Part shown: in pieces, positions 11,772 to 25,156 of the stretch
Layout: every line of letters starts with the position of its first letter
How positions within the stretch are numbered: position 1 is the first letter of the stretch
NCBI RefSeq assembly: GCF_024139115.2
Contig: NC_085140.1
Coordinates: forward strand, 154,096,452 to 154,160,451
DNA from: Armigeres subalbatus
Lineage: Eukaryota > Arthropoda > Insecta > Diptera > Culicidae
Direction: 5' to 3'
Length of the DNA: 64,000 nucleotides
The notes under the pieces: model-generated
Database searches by the model: none
Told to the model about the DNA's origin: nothing
The model's input: only the letters and a program-made list of their open reading frames with translations
Translations under genes and position numbers: made by a program

Positions 11772-12453
11772 ATGCGTGAAATTTTGCTTTTCTTTTTTAA
11801 TTCAAAGAAAAGTGCTGCTGAATGTCGGATGCCCTCAGATCCATACGCCGAGGCAGCACTTAGGAAAGAACATGTCGCGAGTGGTTTCAACGTGTGAAAA
11901 CTGGCGATTTCGACGTCGATGATGGTAAGAAGAAGACTTTTGAAGATGTCGACCAAGAAGTTTTAAAAGCGAAATAAATTGACAGATTCATTACAAGTGA
12001 CCTAGCAAGCTGTATCAAAATGCCTCAAAGACATAGGAGTTATTTAGAAGCAAGGACACTGGGTTTCGTACAGCTTGAAACTAAGAGACAACGATCGGCG
12101 TTTCTTCGGCTGTTTCAACGGCAATATCGGAAGGGGTTTCTACATCACATCATGATTGGTTTGTCTGTCAAAATGTACATGGAAACGTTGAAATGGGAGA
12201 TCTTACCACACCCACCGTACTTTCCAGATGTTGCTCATGCTGACTACTACTTGTTTTGATCGATGGCGCATGGTCCATCTAACGAACACTTCTGTTCTTA
12301 TACAGAAGTTGAAAATTGGATTGATATATGAATCGACTCGATAGACGAGTCGTTTTTTTTGCGTTACGGGATCCACATGCTGCCAGAAAGACGGGAAAAG
12401 TAGTAGCAAGTAACGGGCAGCATTTTGACTATAAGGCCTATACAAATATTTAA
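11772..12453 (+). pseudogene. Mariner-type transposase fossil
   Basis: Several frames together show the outline of a mariner transposase, which cuts and pastes its element at TA. The N-terminal helix-turn-helix region has KKSAAECR and YAEAALRKEH, then GDFDVDDGKKKT-like and FEDVDQEVLK words. Near the C-terminus are LKWEILPHPPY and FPDVAHADYYLF, matching the family's HPPYSPDLAPSDYHLF, so the third catalytic aspartate (ADYY) is retained. After it come YTEVENWID and HMLPERR. The centre, including the other catalytic aspartates, is largely deleted, and there are several frameshifts and stops. At about 680 bp it is much shorter than a normal coding region of roughly 1.0 kb. TIRs were not found. Confidence 0.85.
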
Positions 12454-14180
12454 AAACAATTATTGTGTCTTTCACCCCACTCGGATTTTTTTGGAAAAAA
12501 AAATTTTTAGAGGCAACAAAAAAAATCGGATGATTTTAAGGATTTTCTAAACATTCTTTAACAAATCCGAAATTTGTTTTTTTAAATGTTTTTTTTTTCA
12601 TTTTGATATTTATTTTTTATCATAATTTGTAACATTTGTTAAACTTTATACAAGTATGAACAACATCAATGGAAGCCAGGAATGTATTTTATTTACTCCT
12701 ACGTGCATCGCTATCTGCACCTTATCTCAACTCTATATCACAATTCGAAATATCTCTTAAAAAAAGCAAAACAGATAAATGGAACTGTTATCTATTATTG
12801 GAACTACATAAATATGACTCTTCTTTCAAATCAATAGCCTTGAACCTGTGAATTCAATAGCATAACACTACCAAACCTAGTGAAGGCACCACTGGGGCTG
12901 AGATAATCATTTCAACTTTCAGTCATCAACAATGTTGATGTTATGAAAAGTCTGTATTGTAACGTACTTGTGGAAGGTGTGACAGCACTCCAGTATCAAA
13001 GGAATATCACTTCCCATCATAGTGGTGGAAAGATGAATATTCAATAGATAGAAAAATTGAGCGTGTTGATTTTATACCGTGTACCATTCTTAATACACAG
13101 TGGTATGCATAATTAAAGCCCATACAAAATTATCAACTTCAAACATTTAGTTCTCAGGTGTTTGTGGCTCAATTATTCAAAACTTATTTTTTCAAATAAA
13201 ATCATTATCCGTATTTTTATATACCCTGTGAATAAATGTGGTGTCGTTGATATGCTAAAATTCAAGATATTTTTGAACAATGGTAAAATTTTCAGCAAAA
13301 TCAAACTAAGGGCAGATCTAGATCTTTAAAGTTGACAATTTTGTATAAAAACACTTATTACGTTGGGAATTTTCCGGGGTTTTTGATAATCAAAATCAGT
13401 CAACATATTAATGAAATGAGATGAGGTTGTGTTTGTCTCTTTTCATTTCGCGAAAAGGTTGTCCAATTTGCAGTAATTTTTCTTTTACCGATTGGTATAT
13501 AAATCTGCGGCTTTTTCATTGGAGGATTTATCTGGCCAACATCGCTGTTTCTGCCTATAAAATTTAAAATTTGGTGTATTCCAAATAAATGACTATATTT
13601 TAGTACAAATTTAGTATCGATAAATTCAAGTGATGTAAAAATTCAGTCCAGTCTCGGTGAGAGTAGGAGGTCCAAGTAGACCAAGTAGATGACGCTACAT
13701 GTAACCATGAAAAATAGAAACCAATACGATCGAACTGGAAATGAGTATAGCATTATATTCAGATCAGTATTTAAATCACTAAATCTCACTACAAATCTTA
13801 TATAAAGCTGGGAGCGTTCAACTAATTTGTAATAAGGTTCAAACTGTTGATTAAAATTTACATATTCAAATAAATGTTGATAAATGTGATTCTTGCAATA
13901 GGATTAATCTCATGAAAAAGAGAAAAAAAATCTTAAGTATTTTATAATTGGATCTATCATGCATCCATTATTCCACGGAGGAACAATATCTATTCATGAA
14001 TGGTGCACGACTCAAGCTTCCATGTCATCATGCAATGGAGTAATTATTATTCAAGATCAAACATAGAAAACCGTAAAGAAAAGTTTCTGCTTTCCATATC
14101 CAACATCTAATGCAATTTCCCCCAAAAGTAGAACACACTAATGGAAAACATAACGCCACCACACTATAGATGACTGTCTA
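12454..14180. other. Long AT-rich interval, no feature recognised
   Basis: Homopolymer-rich sequence (several A and T runs near 12480-12620) with no long frame, array or inverted repeat noticed. Confidence 0.35.
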
Positions 14181-14990
14181 ACTCCGGCACACCGCGCCGT
14201 TGAAAGGGGAAGCTGCTAACTGTAACATTGAAAGTATTATCCACGTCGTTCGCAATTGTTTTCCAACCACCATCCACAGCGCGGCAGTAGCAGCAGCAGC
14301 AACAGAAACAGCAGCCGGTCGAGCAAATCTAATCATTATACAAAATCCACACTCCTGTGACGTAGCAGCAGTGAAAAAAGCGCATCACACATACAAAAAT
14401 CAAACACTAAAACTCCGCGGCGAAGGAAAGCCAAACGCGATCGAGCACAGTTATATTCTCTTCCTCGCTTTTCTTCGGCGCGCGCGCAATGTTGTTGTAG
14501 CTAGATCGATCGCATCCCGTTTGTGTGCTGCAATCACACCTCACCCTCCGACGGTTTCGACGGAAAAGCAGGTTTCCATCCATCCACTGTTGAAGTCCCA
14601 ACTGATGGCGATCGGGCTCCGGAATTCACTAATTATTCCAGCCCACTCAATTCTCAATTGCTGGCACTTGGATCGCGGTGTTATCGATCCATTCCAATAA
14701 TGCTCCCATCATTGTGCTAATTTATCAGCAAACAGCAGCGAAGATCCAAAACTCGAGTGCCAGTAACACATGTGTTCCACCAACAGGCCAAGCACAGAAA
14801 CAGAACGACCTGAACATCCCCCGATCGATGAAAACAAAATAGGCACAATAAGACAAAACACAATCCCGAATGATTGATACCGTTTCGAAAGCACGAAAAA
14901 CTTCTTATTTGCTGGATTTACCACCGTTGTTGATGGATGGCTTTGCGCGATCGCACCGAGCATAGAAATTCGCGCGTCCGATAGACGAGA
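14181..14990. other. GC-richer block; possible non-coding exon or regulatory region
   Basis: Base composition rises relative to the AT-rich flanks, and CpG-containing words (gcgatcg, cgcgcgcg, tcgatcg) become common. A plus-strand frame of 166 codons (14200-14700) starts ATGAAAGG and has an alanine-rich stretch encoded by a cag/gca triplet run near 14285-14315. Residues show no domain I recognise, and frames on the opposite strand are similarly open. An unannotated 5' exon, promoter or short ORF are all possible. No splice signals or core promoter could be established. Confidence 0.25.
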
Positions 14991-16250
14991 GAGCTCTACA
15001 AGTACTGAATGAATGCTAGGTACTCTGCGGCGTAAGCCGTGGTCTCTTCAGAGCCTCCATGCTACCAACAGTGGCATCTCGATTTTTGGTTTGATACGTA
15101 CTATTTCTGATCGCACTTTGCCTAATGAACGCTTTGGCGCTAGTGTTACATATTACTTCTAGATACGTATTACTATACATAACATGTTTTGTAAAGAAAT
15201 TTAATTGATTTTGTTCCTCTAGATTGTATTTTGATATATGGAACACAATTTACTATTTACTACTGAAATATTTTAAATTTTAAAAGGGTTGTTGGTCTTC
15301 ACAAGAATCACTAGAATCTGGGATAGAAGAACACCGCCGATGCCAAAACCGGAGCGGCACTGTCTGTAGCGTCAGCGAAGCATATGCGCGGTGGCATGAA
15401 AACAGAAGTGAGAATAATTGTGTTGTGATGTTGGTGCCTCAAGGTGCTCCCGAGAGCCCCTGAACGTGTTTTCTCAGATGTGCAATGTGGAGATGAATTA
15501 AATGGGCAAAAGGAGATTGCTATTTTGCAACGGTCGGTGGCTAATTGATATAGTCTGTGTTGGAAGCAATTCTACTTCCGTCGAAAGTAGCTTGTAGTTG
15601 TTGGTATATGGACGATGAAAGCATTCTTCCAGAAATGTAAAGATAATAGAACTGTTTGGTTAGACGAGTAACCTAGTTTCGATGGATTGTTTTGCTGTAT
15701 CGTTTCCTGAACAACTATAGCTATTCTATTCACAGATAGACGAGGGTATTTTTAGGTTGGGATCGAAAATGATTTCTAATTTCTATAATATAGTCGAAAT
15801 ATGATTAGTAAAGGATATTCCGTGAAGTATTTCATCATGGATCTAACAACATTATATAAAAAAAGGTTGTAGGATTTAAGGAATTATTTCAATAGCTGTT
15901 TATTCCTGACAATACATTGAGTCACATTAAAGCCATTTTCCAGTTCTGCAACACACAATGTTTCATTTCTGTTTAAGTGGCGTCGCTATATGCCACGCAT
16001 CTGACTTCTTGGGTGATTTGGAATTCAATGTGTTTCATATCAGAAACAAAACAGATAAGTTGCAGAATTAATAACGCTTCGGTTCATTGCTGTTACGACA
16101 ATGTTTCTGATATGTTGCAAAACACTTTGAGCTCAGCTGAGCAGTATTTTATTTTTGACAGTCCCCTGCATGTTCCGTATAAGGTACAATGACGTTACAA
16201 ATGACATTGTTGTTTATGTACACTTGTAGCAGAATCTCCAAACAGATTTG
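14991..16250. other. No feature recognised
   Basis: Apparently unique sequence without a supported gene or repeat. Confidence 0.3.
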
Positions 16251-16313
16251 ATGGTGTGGTGGTTATAGTAAAAGGTTGCAAATTTCAAGGTCCATGGTTC
16301 GATTCCCGGTTAG
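16251..16313 (+). repeat. tRNA-like sequence with box B
   Basis: ggtgtggtggttatag resembles a tRNA D-arm region, and 50 bp later ggttcgattcccgg matches the Pol III box B consensus. No convincing acceptor stem pairs, so this is more likely a SINE or tRNA pseudogene remnant than a functional tRNA. Confidence 0.45.
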
Positions 16314-17640
16314 TTTCTGGGTTTTTATTTTCATTGTAGCCGCAAGATGTTGCTAATAAGCTCCACTTCTTGCGCTTTTGTGTCGCAAAGGAGTTCTAAA
16401 TACGACGTATTGTGTTTAACTCAGACCTTTAGTAAGTCACACCACAGTTGTTGTTACTCACTGAGAAACAAGTGGTGTTGCTTGGGAGACATCGACAAGT
16501 AGCCCCACGTCACTCGCAGACTATCTCCCCCAGGCCGATCAGCATCCGAAGATCAAGTCCAACTAGGTTATCACGTTATTATTATGTACACACCAAAAAA
16601 ATTTCAATTTTATAAGGGACGCAATCCTTTAACTGACGTAATCAACCGAAGTGCATATTCAATCATAACATAATATTGTGTCATATTAGCTTCAGACACC
16701 CAAAACAATATATTTGCAGTATCATTTTGTCATCAAATACTGAATGCTAGCCATTAAATGCTTCTCATTACTAAATGGCTTAAATTTACAGTAAGAATGA
16801 CTGAAATCCAAAGCGCCCCGAAACAAACAAAGTGACCCCATGAATACAAGATTCTTTACGCACCAGCTGAGCACTGTTTTCGTTTCTCCTTTTTCACCTT
16901 CAGCGCAGTTGTAAGGAACAAGCAGTGAATGGGCTGATGCTTTCCCATATTCGTGAAATTGTAGAACATGTTAAGCTTCGATCTCCCTTCTGCCAAACAG
17001 CAGGAATGGTAGAGTGGTATCGAACAGGACTCCCACTTATAAGATCTGGTGTTAGATTGACATGCTGGGCCTTACCATTTTTGATACATACACTAGATTT
17101 TTTGGTCGTGTAAAATTTAGGATACACATTTTCAGAGCCTTGTAAAAATTAATTTGAACGCAATGATGCGTCTTTTGGTTCACTGGCATATGTCGGTCTT
17201 AAATGACATAATGTTACAGGACGTTTTCGTAGTGTGTAGCTTTTAAAGATCTCTCATTTAATTATTTATTTATTTACAACGTCTTCAAAACAAATGTTGT
17301 ACTGACTGATAGAATACGAATTATGCTATGATTTTACAAAATTCTATTTTAATAGATACATTATTTTACACTAATAGATCTTTTGAAACATCTACGCTTA
17401 CATACAGTGCATTACATTCATCTTGAGCAGCCAAAATGTAAATTAGGATGTTAACAAACAAAAATTAAGGATTTAAATAAATGTAGACCAAAATAAGTCG
17501 AAATAAAAATGAATTTAGCTACTACACTAACGCAAATAGACGTATTAATATCAATCGAATGCCTTATGGAAATTTGCCACAAGGAATCGATAAGAATTTT
17601 TCAAAAGGTAGAAAGACAATTTTCATAAAAAAAGCAAAGT
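16314..17640. other. No feature recognised
   Basis: Mixed AT-rich sequence. ttatttatttatttacaacg near 17262 resembles the 3' tail of other mosquito repeats, but no element boundary could be drawn. Confidence 0.3.
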
Positions 17641-17660
17641 GTGGCAGACTGGATTCGAAC

Positions 17661-17820
17661 CATCCCAGTCAACATAACATCGTATATGATGCAACATAAG
17701 ATGGTAAAATGGAGGCGACAGAAGTACAAGTAGACGTGATGTAGTTTGCGAAAGTGCCTACATGGGCTCCACTTTAGGACCTTACATGGCATCATATACG
17801 ATCTTGTGTTGACTGGGATG
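17661..17820. mobile_element. 160-bp MITE with CCCAGTCAACA termini
   Basis: Left end catcccagtcaaca and right end tgttgactgggatg are exact inverses. The inner parts cgtatatgatgc and gcatcatatacg extend the TIR to about 35 bp with few mismatches. It interrupts sequence that is tRNA-like on the minus strand (ggttcgaatcc just left of it). Confidence 0.8.
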
Positions 17821-17917
17821 GGCGTCGGGGTCGGAAGGCCGGTATTGACCACACGCCCATCGATGCATGATTTGTTAGCGGTAGCCCAAAAAATGTCCAA
17901 TTAAACAGATGAAATTG

Positions 17918-19525
17918 ACCTTAAAAAATTGAAAAATGCTCCTTAAAAAAGTGATCATTTTTCCTTAAATTATCTAACAAATTACCTTGAAATATATAAA
18001 ATGCTCCGTAAACATTCGAAAAGCGTACCGTAAAAACGAAAAAAAAGTACCGTAAACAATTAAAAATGCTCCTTAAAAAAGCAAAGATTTGCTATGTAAT
18101 TAATGATAATTGCGCAGTATATTGACAAAAGAATTATTATAAAATAATTCAAAAGGTACCTTGAAATTGGCTATCATAAATTAGAATCTTATGCACAATT
18201 GTATAGCCCCTAGAGCTTATTGCTGATTGTTTTGCTTGGTAACCCTATTCAACCGAAAACTAAGAAAAATGCTCCTTAGGATGAATAAAATGCTCCATAA
18301 ACAAATAAAAAATGCTCCTTAAGCTAAGAAAAATGCTCTCTAAAATAAAGAAATGCTCCTTAAACCAACGAAAAATGTTCCTTAATTTGAGGAAATGCTC
18401 CTTAAACGAAAAACAGTGCTCCGTAAAAAAATGAAATGCTCCATAAACTTATAAAATGTAATCTTAGCTAACATGCTATTCAATTCATATTCATTGTTTA
18501 TGAAATTGTGCACCTGGCTCACAAACAAACAGACGTCCCAGACAATTGCACATCGTATAAAAAATGTTTGGCGATACGAATTTCATTAAAATCACATTGC
18601 ATTTAATATGCTAATCGGTTTATTCATTAACATCCCCGCATAACCACACACGACTTGAAGAAATCGGAATTGTCTCCTTCTTCTTTAATGGCTCTACATT
18701 CCTACTGGATCTGAGCCTGTTTTTCAACTTAGTATTCTATGATTAGCTTCTCCTCAGTTATTAATTGAAGCATTTCTATGACCGTCATTGCATGAGTATG
18801 TATTTCGTGTGGCAAATACAATGGATACACTATGCACAGGGAGTGGAGAATTGAGCTCGCCATTACCGGATTGGCAATCCTACGCCTCTACTCGCATGGC
18901 TACTGGAGACCGAACTCTAAATTGTAAAGCATACAAAAAAACTGATAGAGAGACTACTTTCAAAAATAAGTGCTAAATAGTCACCTTACAAAAATAAACC
19001 TGAAGGAACGCGGTGGATGCTTTGACAGCACGTGCAGTTTGTATTGTGAATCAATTTTACTCATTTACATTTTATAAGTTTATGGAGCATTTAATTTTTT
19101 TTACGTTGGTTTAAGGAGCATTTCTTTATTTTAGGGAGCATTTTTATTAGTTTAATGAGCATTTTTCATTTGTTTATGGAGCATTTTATTCATCCTAAGG
19201 AGCATTTTTCTTAGTTTTCGGTTGAATAGGGTTACCAAGCAAAACAATCAGCAATAAACTCTATACAATTGTTCATAAGATTCTAATTTATGATAGCCAA
19301 TTTTAAGGTACCTTTTAAACTATTTTATAATAATTCTTTTGTCAATATTCTGCGCAATTATCATTAATTACGTAGCAAATCTGTGCTTTTTTAAGGAGCA
19401 TCTTTAATTGTGTACGGTACATTTTTTTCGTTTTTACGGTACGCTTTTCGAATGTTTACGGAGCATTTTATATATTTCAAGGTAATTTGTTTGGAGCATT
19501 TTTCAATTTTTCAAGGGTAATCATG
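17918..19525. mobile_element. 1.6-kb foldback element with arms built of ATGCTCCTTAAA words
   Basis: The left arm 17918-18460 and right arm 19063-19525 are reverse complements over most of 460-540 bp. Both contain gaccaacaat-free matching blocks such as ggctatcataaattagaat and attgtttgcttgg-like text (gattgttttgcttggtaacc). Each arm carries about ten copies of aaaaaTGCTCC(t/g/a)TAAA at irregular spacing of 12-30 bp, with variants such as gtaccgtaaa. The 600-bp centre has no coding domain. The left arm has an extra block around 18380-18430. Confidence 0.85.
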
Positions 19526-20302
19526 AATCTTTCATGATGCATTTACCATTTTGCCTTTGTTAGCTTCATGGGAAAAGAAGTCATACTCTAGAAACAATAT
19601 ACAACGATAAAAATTACAAGAAACAGCCTGTTGGTCGTACGAACAACAATTTAAAACAATTTCAAAAATCAATACCATCGCTTGGTGGCAAAAAATGAAA
19701 ACCGGTTGAAAATTGTACGACTTATCGCAACTCTTTATCCGCATCTCATACAAAGACGTATTCTACGTCAAATTCAACGACTTCTACCGACAGTGAGCCT
19801 ATATTTTTAAACTCCTCTGTGACTGTTGAGAGGAGCCTAAGCTATTCTGTACACTGAAATAAATGTCCCGCTTAAGGGGACCATAAATGTCTCGCTTAAG
19901 GTAAAAAAATCAAAATATTTTTTCGAGACGTATACTTAGTGTTTTGCTCCCAGAAACGACCATAATGCACTATGGTCCAGGATACAGATTTACGCGGAAA
20001 GATGCATGTTACGCCAAAATTATATTTTTTAGAGAAAACTGTTGTTCTACAAAATTGTTCGAAATAGTAAGGCCATCATTATAGTGCTATAAAAAATAGG
20101 GTGGCCCATCATATGATTTTTTTTTTATTTCTCGGAATACTGACATGTTATGTTCAACAAAGTTGTAGCGCAGCTTATTCCAATAAATTTTGCTAAAAAA
20201 AGCTTTTTCTGTAGCTTTTCTTGTTTTAGATTTCTCGAAAAAGCCGTCTTTGGGTGACATTAAGAGCACAAAAAATGCAACTTTTGATGGGTTAATATTA
20301 GA
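19526..20302. other. No gene; partial repeat sequence
   Basis: aataaatgtcccgcttaagg and ataaatgtctcgcttaagg at 19857-19905 form a short direct repeat. taggggtggcccatc-like text near 20097 resembles the tagggtggct terminus seen at 5271, but no partner end was found. Confidence 0.35.
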
Positions 20303-20592
20303 CCTCTTCCATGTTTTCATAAATTATCGAAAATTCACCCGGTCAGCCCAGAATCACAATTCTTATGCTAAAATAAGACTCTTGTCAAATTTTCAGCTAA
20401 TTCGGATAAAATTTCGAGGTGTCTCTCAAGTCGATTTAGTGTTTTTGGTCTACTTTCAGGGGAAACAGTGTTTTTATGCCCTTAAAATTAGCTGAAAATA
20501 TGACAGGAGGCTTATTTTAGCATAAGAATTGTGATTCTGGGCTGACCGGGTGAGATTTCGATACTTTTTGAAAACATGAAGAGGTCTACTGA
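20303..20592. mobile_element. Small foldback with roughly 100-bp arms
   Basis: cccggtcagcccagaatcac with acaattcttatgctaaaata (left arm to 20402) is matched by its reverse complement at 20487-20563. The similarity extends out to gacctcttccatgttttca on the left. The loop is about 85 bp. Non-coding. Confidence 0.8.
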
Positions 20593-22461
20593 ATATGCTC
20601 CATAGGGGTGACGGCTCAAACCTTGGCCCATTATACTACGGTTGAGCACATTTATCGTTATAAATCTTCATATATTGCATTTCCAACCAGAATTATTCCA
20701 CCAGCAGGCTTGCTTATTTGTGGTTTTGACGCCAAATAGAAAAAAAAAAACGATGAATGTCCACAATATCTCATTTAAACCAGCAAAAGTTTCGAGCGAA
20801 ATGGACAAAATGTCGGCATCATTGTCCCTATCAGGTGGATGGTTTTTCAGCCCACTTGGGACGAGTGATTGTTGATTTCGAACATGCGAAAAATGAAGAT
20901 GCGCTGCCGTTTATATTACAAGCCATTTTGCTTGCGTTGAATAAAAGAAGCATGCAAACAAATAGAGAAAATCAAAATATGTATCTCATTGAGCGTGGAT
21001 TCTAATTGGTTGCATGTAAGATACTTCCACACTGACTGTGAGAGTGAGAGTGCGTTCTAGATTCCCTCAATAGCACGCTTACCAAGGGCATGCTAACGAA
21101 AATACTATTATATGAATCATTTATTTTCCAGAAGTTTAGTTAGAAGTGAAGAAGTTTAGAAAAATGAAAACTGTATTAAAAACTGCAATTGCAAAAAGGC
21201 TACATGTTCTAGCCCTCATGTTGTGCCTTCAAACAAATTGCAGATGTTAATTTTAGGCTGCCGCGTAATTTTGAGATTTACTGCTTGTTGAAACCATGGC
21301 AGTTGTGTTGCTCTCGCAGTGCGATACTCTCAAAGATTTTTTTTTCCAAAACGTAAACAATGCTTTAGGTGGGGATGATGCATAACGCACTGCTGAAGAA
21401 AGCCAATTATAAAACTTATTCTAGGCAATTCCTTGCTTGGTACTTTGCATAAACAGTTAGAACTGTGCCAACTACCTGATATTATTACGCAATTATTCAT
21501 AAATACAATTATTGGATGCTTGTTTTTAACGCTGCCTGCATTGAAGTTTCATGATTGATACGTGCGATTGAGTTCACGCCTCTCTATATCGATCAGCTGT
21601 TGTGAATCCTCTCAAAACTCTCACGTGTTTCATCTTCCCGTGATGAAAGAATACTTTTTCGGTATCATATTACAGATCAAAATACTTTCTGCGAGCAATA
21701 ACGGATCTAAATTATGATGAAGGTATTTGTCAAGTAATTTGACTTGACATTATTTACATGAAATGATGTTAAAAATGTATTTAATGAAACATACGATCCA
21801 TTGTATCTTTTGATTATTATATGAGAAAATGTTTTAACGATTGGTGCGAATGTTGATAAAACTAAATATAAGAGCAGAGAATATGATGTTCATTTAGTTC
21901 ATACACTATTTAAATAATTTATTTGCGAAATTATGAAGAAAATGGTGTATCGAATCATGAATAGGTTGATGATAGAATCGCTTGTGCTTGAATCGGGTTT
22001 GTGAAAGCCGTAAGGTAGGCAATTATTTTTGGTATGTACGGCGAAAGACAACGATTGTGTCGAGATTCGAGAAAAGCATGCGAATCGACTTGGAGATTTG
22101 TTTACGGCTTCCATGGCAGCTCGAGCTCCCGTCCTCGAAAGAAAATTAATCGTAAATTGAATTTTTGATTTTAATACAAGGTAAGATTAGAATGATCATT
22201 CATATTACAAACAGGGATCGTAATTCTCACTCATTCTCATGAGAATCTCAGAGAATGCTCACTCACGCTGATTTTCGCCAAGAAATCGGTTTTGCGGGAA
22301 AAGAAAAAAAGGTCTAGTGAGAGATAACCATTCCTCCCTCACTACCAGTGCCACGAAGATTTGCTCGTTTTCTCACTCCTTTCTTCCTTTTCATGCTATC
22401 ACCAAAAGCAGAAAGAGTAGCCTTTATGGAACAAACAACCTAATCCCTACATGTAGTCTAT
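20593..22461. other. No feature recognised
   Basis: Apparently unique AT-rich sequence with no supported gene. Confidence 0.3.
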
Positions 22462-22536
22462 GCGATGGTATGGCTATAGTGACCGTTTCCCATCGCCATT
22501 TTTGTTGATGGTCTAGGTTCGAAACCCGTTGCGGTC
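22462..22536 (+). repeat. tRNA-like sequence with box B-like motif
   Basis: tggtatggctatagtgacc in a D-arm-like position is followed by ggttcgaaaccc at 22516, one base from the box B consensus. No full cloverleaf was built. Probably a SINE or tRNA remnant. Confidence 0.35.
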
Positions 22537-25156
22537 ATAATTTTATTGTAATTGTTTACCGAAAATTTTCGCGAAAAGTGAGAGGTAAAGTGATGAAACG
22601 AAAAAAGAAATTCATCAAGTGTTACGATCTTCGCTTATCTTGTAGGTTCGCTCTAGAGAAAAGATGGATGGGAGAAAGATGTTTTGCACTGCACACTCCA
22701 AAGGAATATTCTCCTCCGACCCAAAAATCGCTTGATTTTGTCTCATCGAAATGAAAAGTACGAACCCTGTACGAAACATCCACCTCTTTTTTGCCTTACT
22801 CATATTTTTTTAAAAATCGTGGGCGAGCTTTTGTGAAAGCACTACAATGTAGTATATTTTTACATCTTTTGTGCTCCAATATTGATCCAATATCCCAGAG
22901 AGCACCACGTAATGGGCCCTATTATGAGCCGGTCAATCCGCGAGTAACGGCCTTGCCAAATCGCGCACGTATTCGATTAAACGCCACAAATTGGATTTTC
23001 CTTCAGCGCAGCTATTTTTATTCAATCGGCGGAGCTCACGTCATTATCCAAAAGTAAAGATCGTAATTGAAAATCAGTTTTCCTGCATTTATCTCACTTC
23101 CCGTCCAAAACCACCCTACCCCTCGGCGCAAATATATGTATGTATGCGTGCACTGTGCACCGGCGCGACTTTATCGAGTGAAAGTAAGTTTTATGCACCG
23201 AGAGATGGCGACGAGTACAAAATATCGACTCTTGTAGGCTAATAATTTCAGGTTGACAAGACACTGCACCGCTGCTGCTGTAGCGCACTGAGAAGCGGTC
23301 CCCGCCAATCTTATGCGCTTGAGATGTTGTTCAACTGACAATTTTCGTGGTTTTAGGGTCCGCGCGGTGTGCGCCTCAACACTGACGCTGTAGCAAGAGT
23401 AAGTGCATGGGATCGGGTCGAGAAAGAAACGAGACCATTGTTTCTTACCGAAGCAAATTTGCCCGATTATTATGAATTGAATTTTCTCCATGGTCGAACA
23501 GGGACCCGTGCCGTAAATCTATGGCAGCTTATGATGGTGCAGGTTAATGCTGTAGTAACGTCACTCATGCATAGTAATTTATTATAAGTTCCATCTGATG
23601 TGAAATATTGAATCTGGTTTAATCATCACTGTACTGGGAGCGGAAAAACATTTCGAAAATAATGTTTAATGCAAACGTCAATAAAAAAAGTGAGCGCATC
23701 TATCCGATCGTTACCTGTTCTAACCTCATTTGGCTTAATCGTCAAGATGAAAGCAGTTGATTTTCGATTTCAATAGCGATTTTCATGCTACGATTGACTG
23801 ATGAACGTCTTTTGCATACCAATCCAAGCGTATCATTTCATTTTCAGTTCAGTAAGTCCGAGTAGCAAGTGACAAACTACTGAAGCATTACACTATTTAG
23901 TTGCACCGGAGCTTGTTTTCTCAAAATCAAAATTGAAAAATGTAATGTTGTAGGAAGGAAGCCAAGTTAAAAGCCGCGCGTAAACGGTTGACTGACTGTT
24001 TCGATTGAGATTTCCGTTTCCTGCCAAATGCTGATATAAAATGATCAGTAGTAAGGCAACTTCTAATTGCCACCAGCTTCAAAGCGCATTTTGACGTATT
24101 TGTACACGAGAAGCGACAATCGTCAAGTAAAATCCTTGAAACTAGATTGTAGACACCGATTGTATAATCGCCTGTGTTTGTTACCCAATTATATTTCACT
24201 GCTTCGTCACATTCCAATCTATGCAGCCGTTTCAGCAGATGAGGAGGGAAGCTTTTTGGCTAATTGGCGCGAAGTTATTTTACCGGTGTGCTGCGCAAAA
24301 GTGAAGTAAAACCACTCAAAATTGGTATTGCATCGGTAGATTAAAGTTAGAGCTAGTATACATGCTCTCGTTCAGTGTAAGGGAAAGTGGAATCTTTTCA
24401 TATATTTGCTAGTAGTTTTTTGGGTATAAAGTTTTACTTACTTACAAGGGAATATAATTTCCTAACAGCTATCCATGACGAAATGGTTTTAGACCCTGCT
24501 TAACCAAATTGAGATTTTATTTTCATAACGTAACAGACAAGAGTTAAATTTTCGAATACATTATTGCATATTGTTTTACTATGTGAATTTTTTAAACCTA
24601 AATATATCTAATAGCTATTAAGTTATCATGATCCCACCAATGTATAAAAAACAAGTAAAAAAATTTCATTATCTTTTTTTTAAAGGTATATCAAAAATCC
24701 ACTTCCCCCTACATTGCGGCGCGTATCTGTGAAGTGCAATTATATTGCCAAAACGAATGGCGATAGATGTTATTGCGATTGTATCGATTATACTACTTGC
24801 TGTATACAACAAAAGCAGAAAACAACGAGATGCTGTAAAGTAATACTTGGCTCTGTTTTGAGGTACTTTGTTTTGTTTCAAAATGAGAGTAGTTGATCGG
24901 ATGATATCTATGTTTTTTCATCTATAGAAGAAGATTGTACTAAACAAAATAATGATTGTATTGTCTTCGAGCTGTCGATAGACGAACTGGAGTAAGAATT
25001 CCCATAATTTAAATTCTTTCAGAAATCATCCAGCAATCAGTTGGCTATATATGGGAAAAACGGGGTATTGGAAATGATCATTCTGAGCTATAGAGGTGTG
25101 GTACCAAATAGATTTAGTTTTTTGGCTTTTGTAATTTGTTTGAGTTGTGCTAGTAT
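22537..25156. other. Long interval without recognised genes
   Basis: A GC-richer part lies at about 22880-23560, with several CpG words and only short frames. The remainder is AT-rich. Nothing matched a family I know. It could include regulatory DNA, but this cannot be shown here. Confidence 0.3.
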
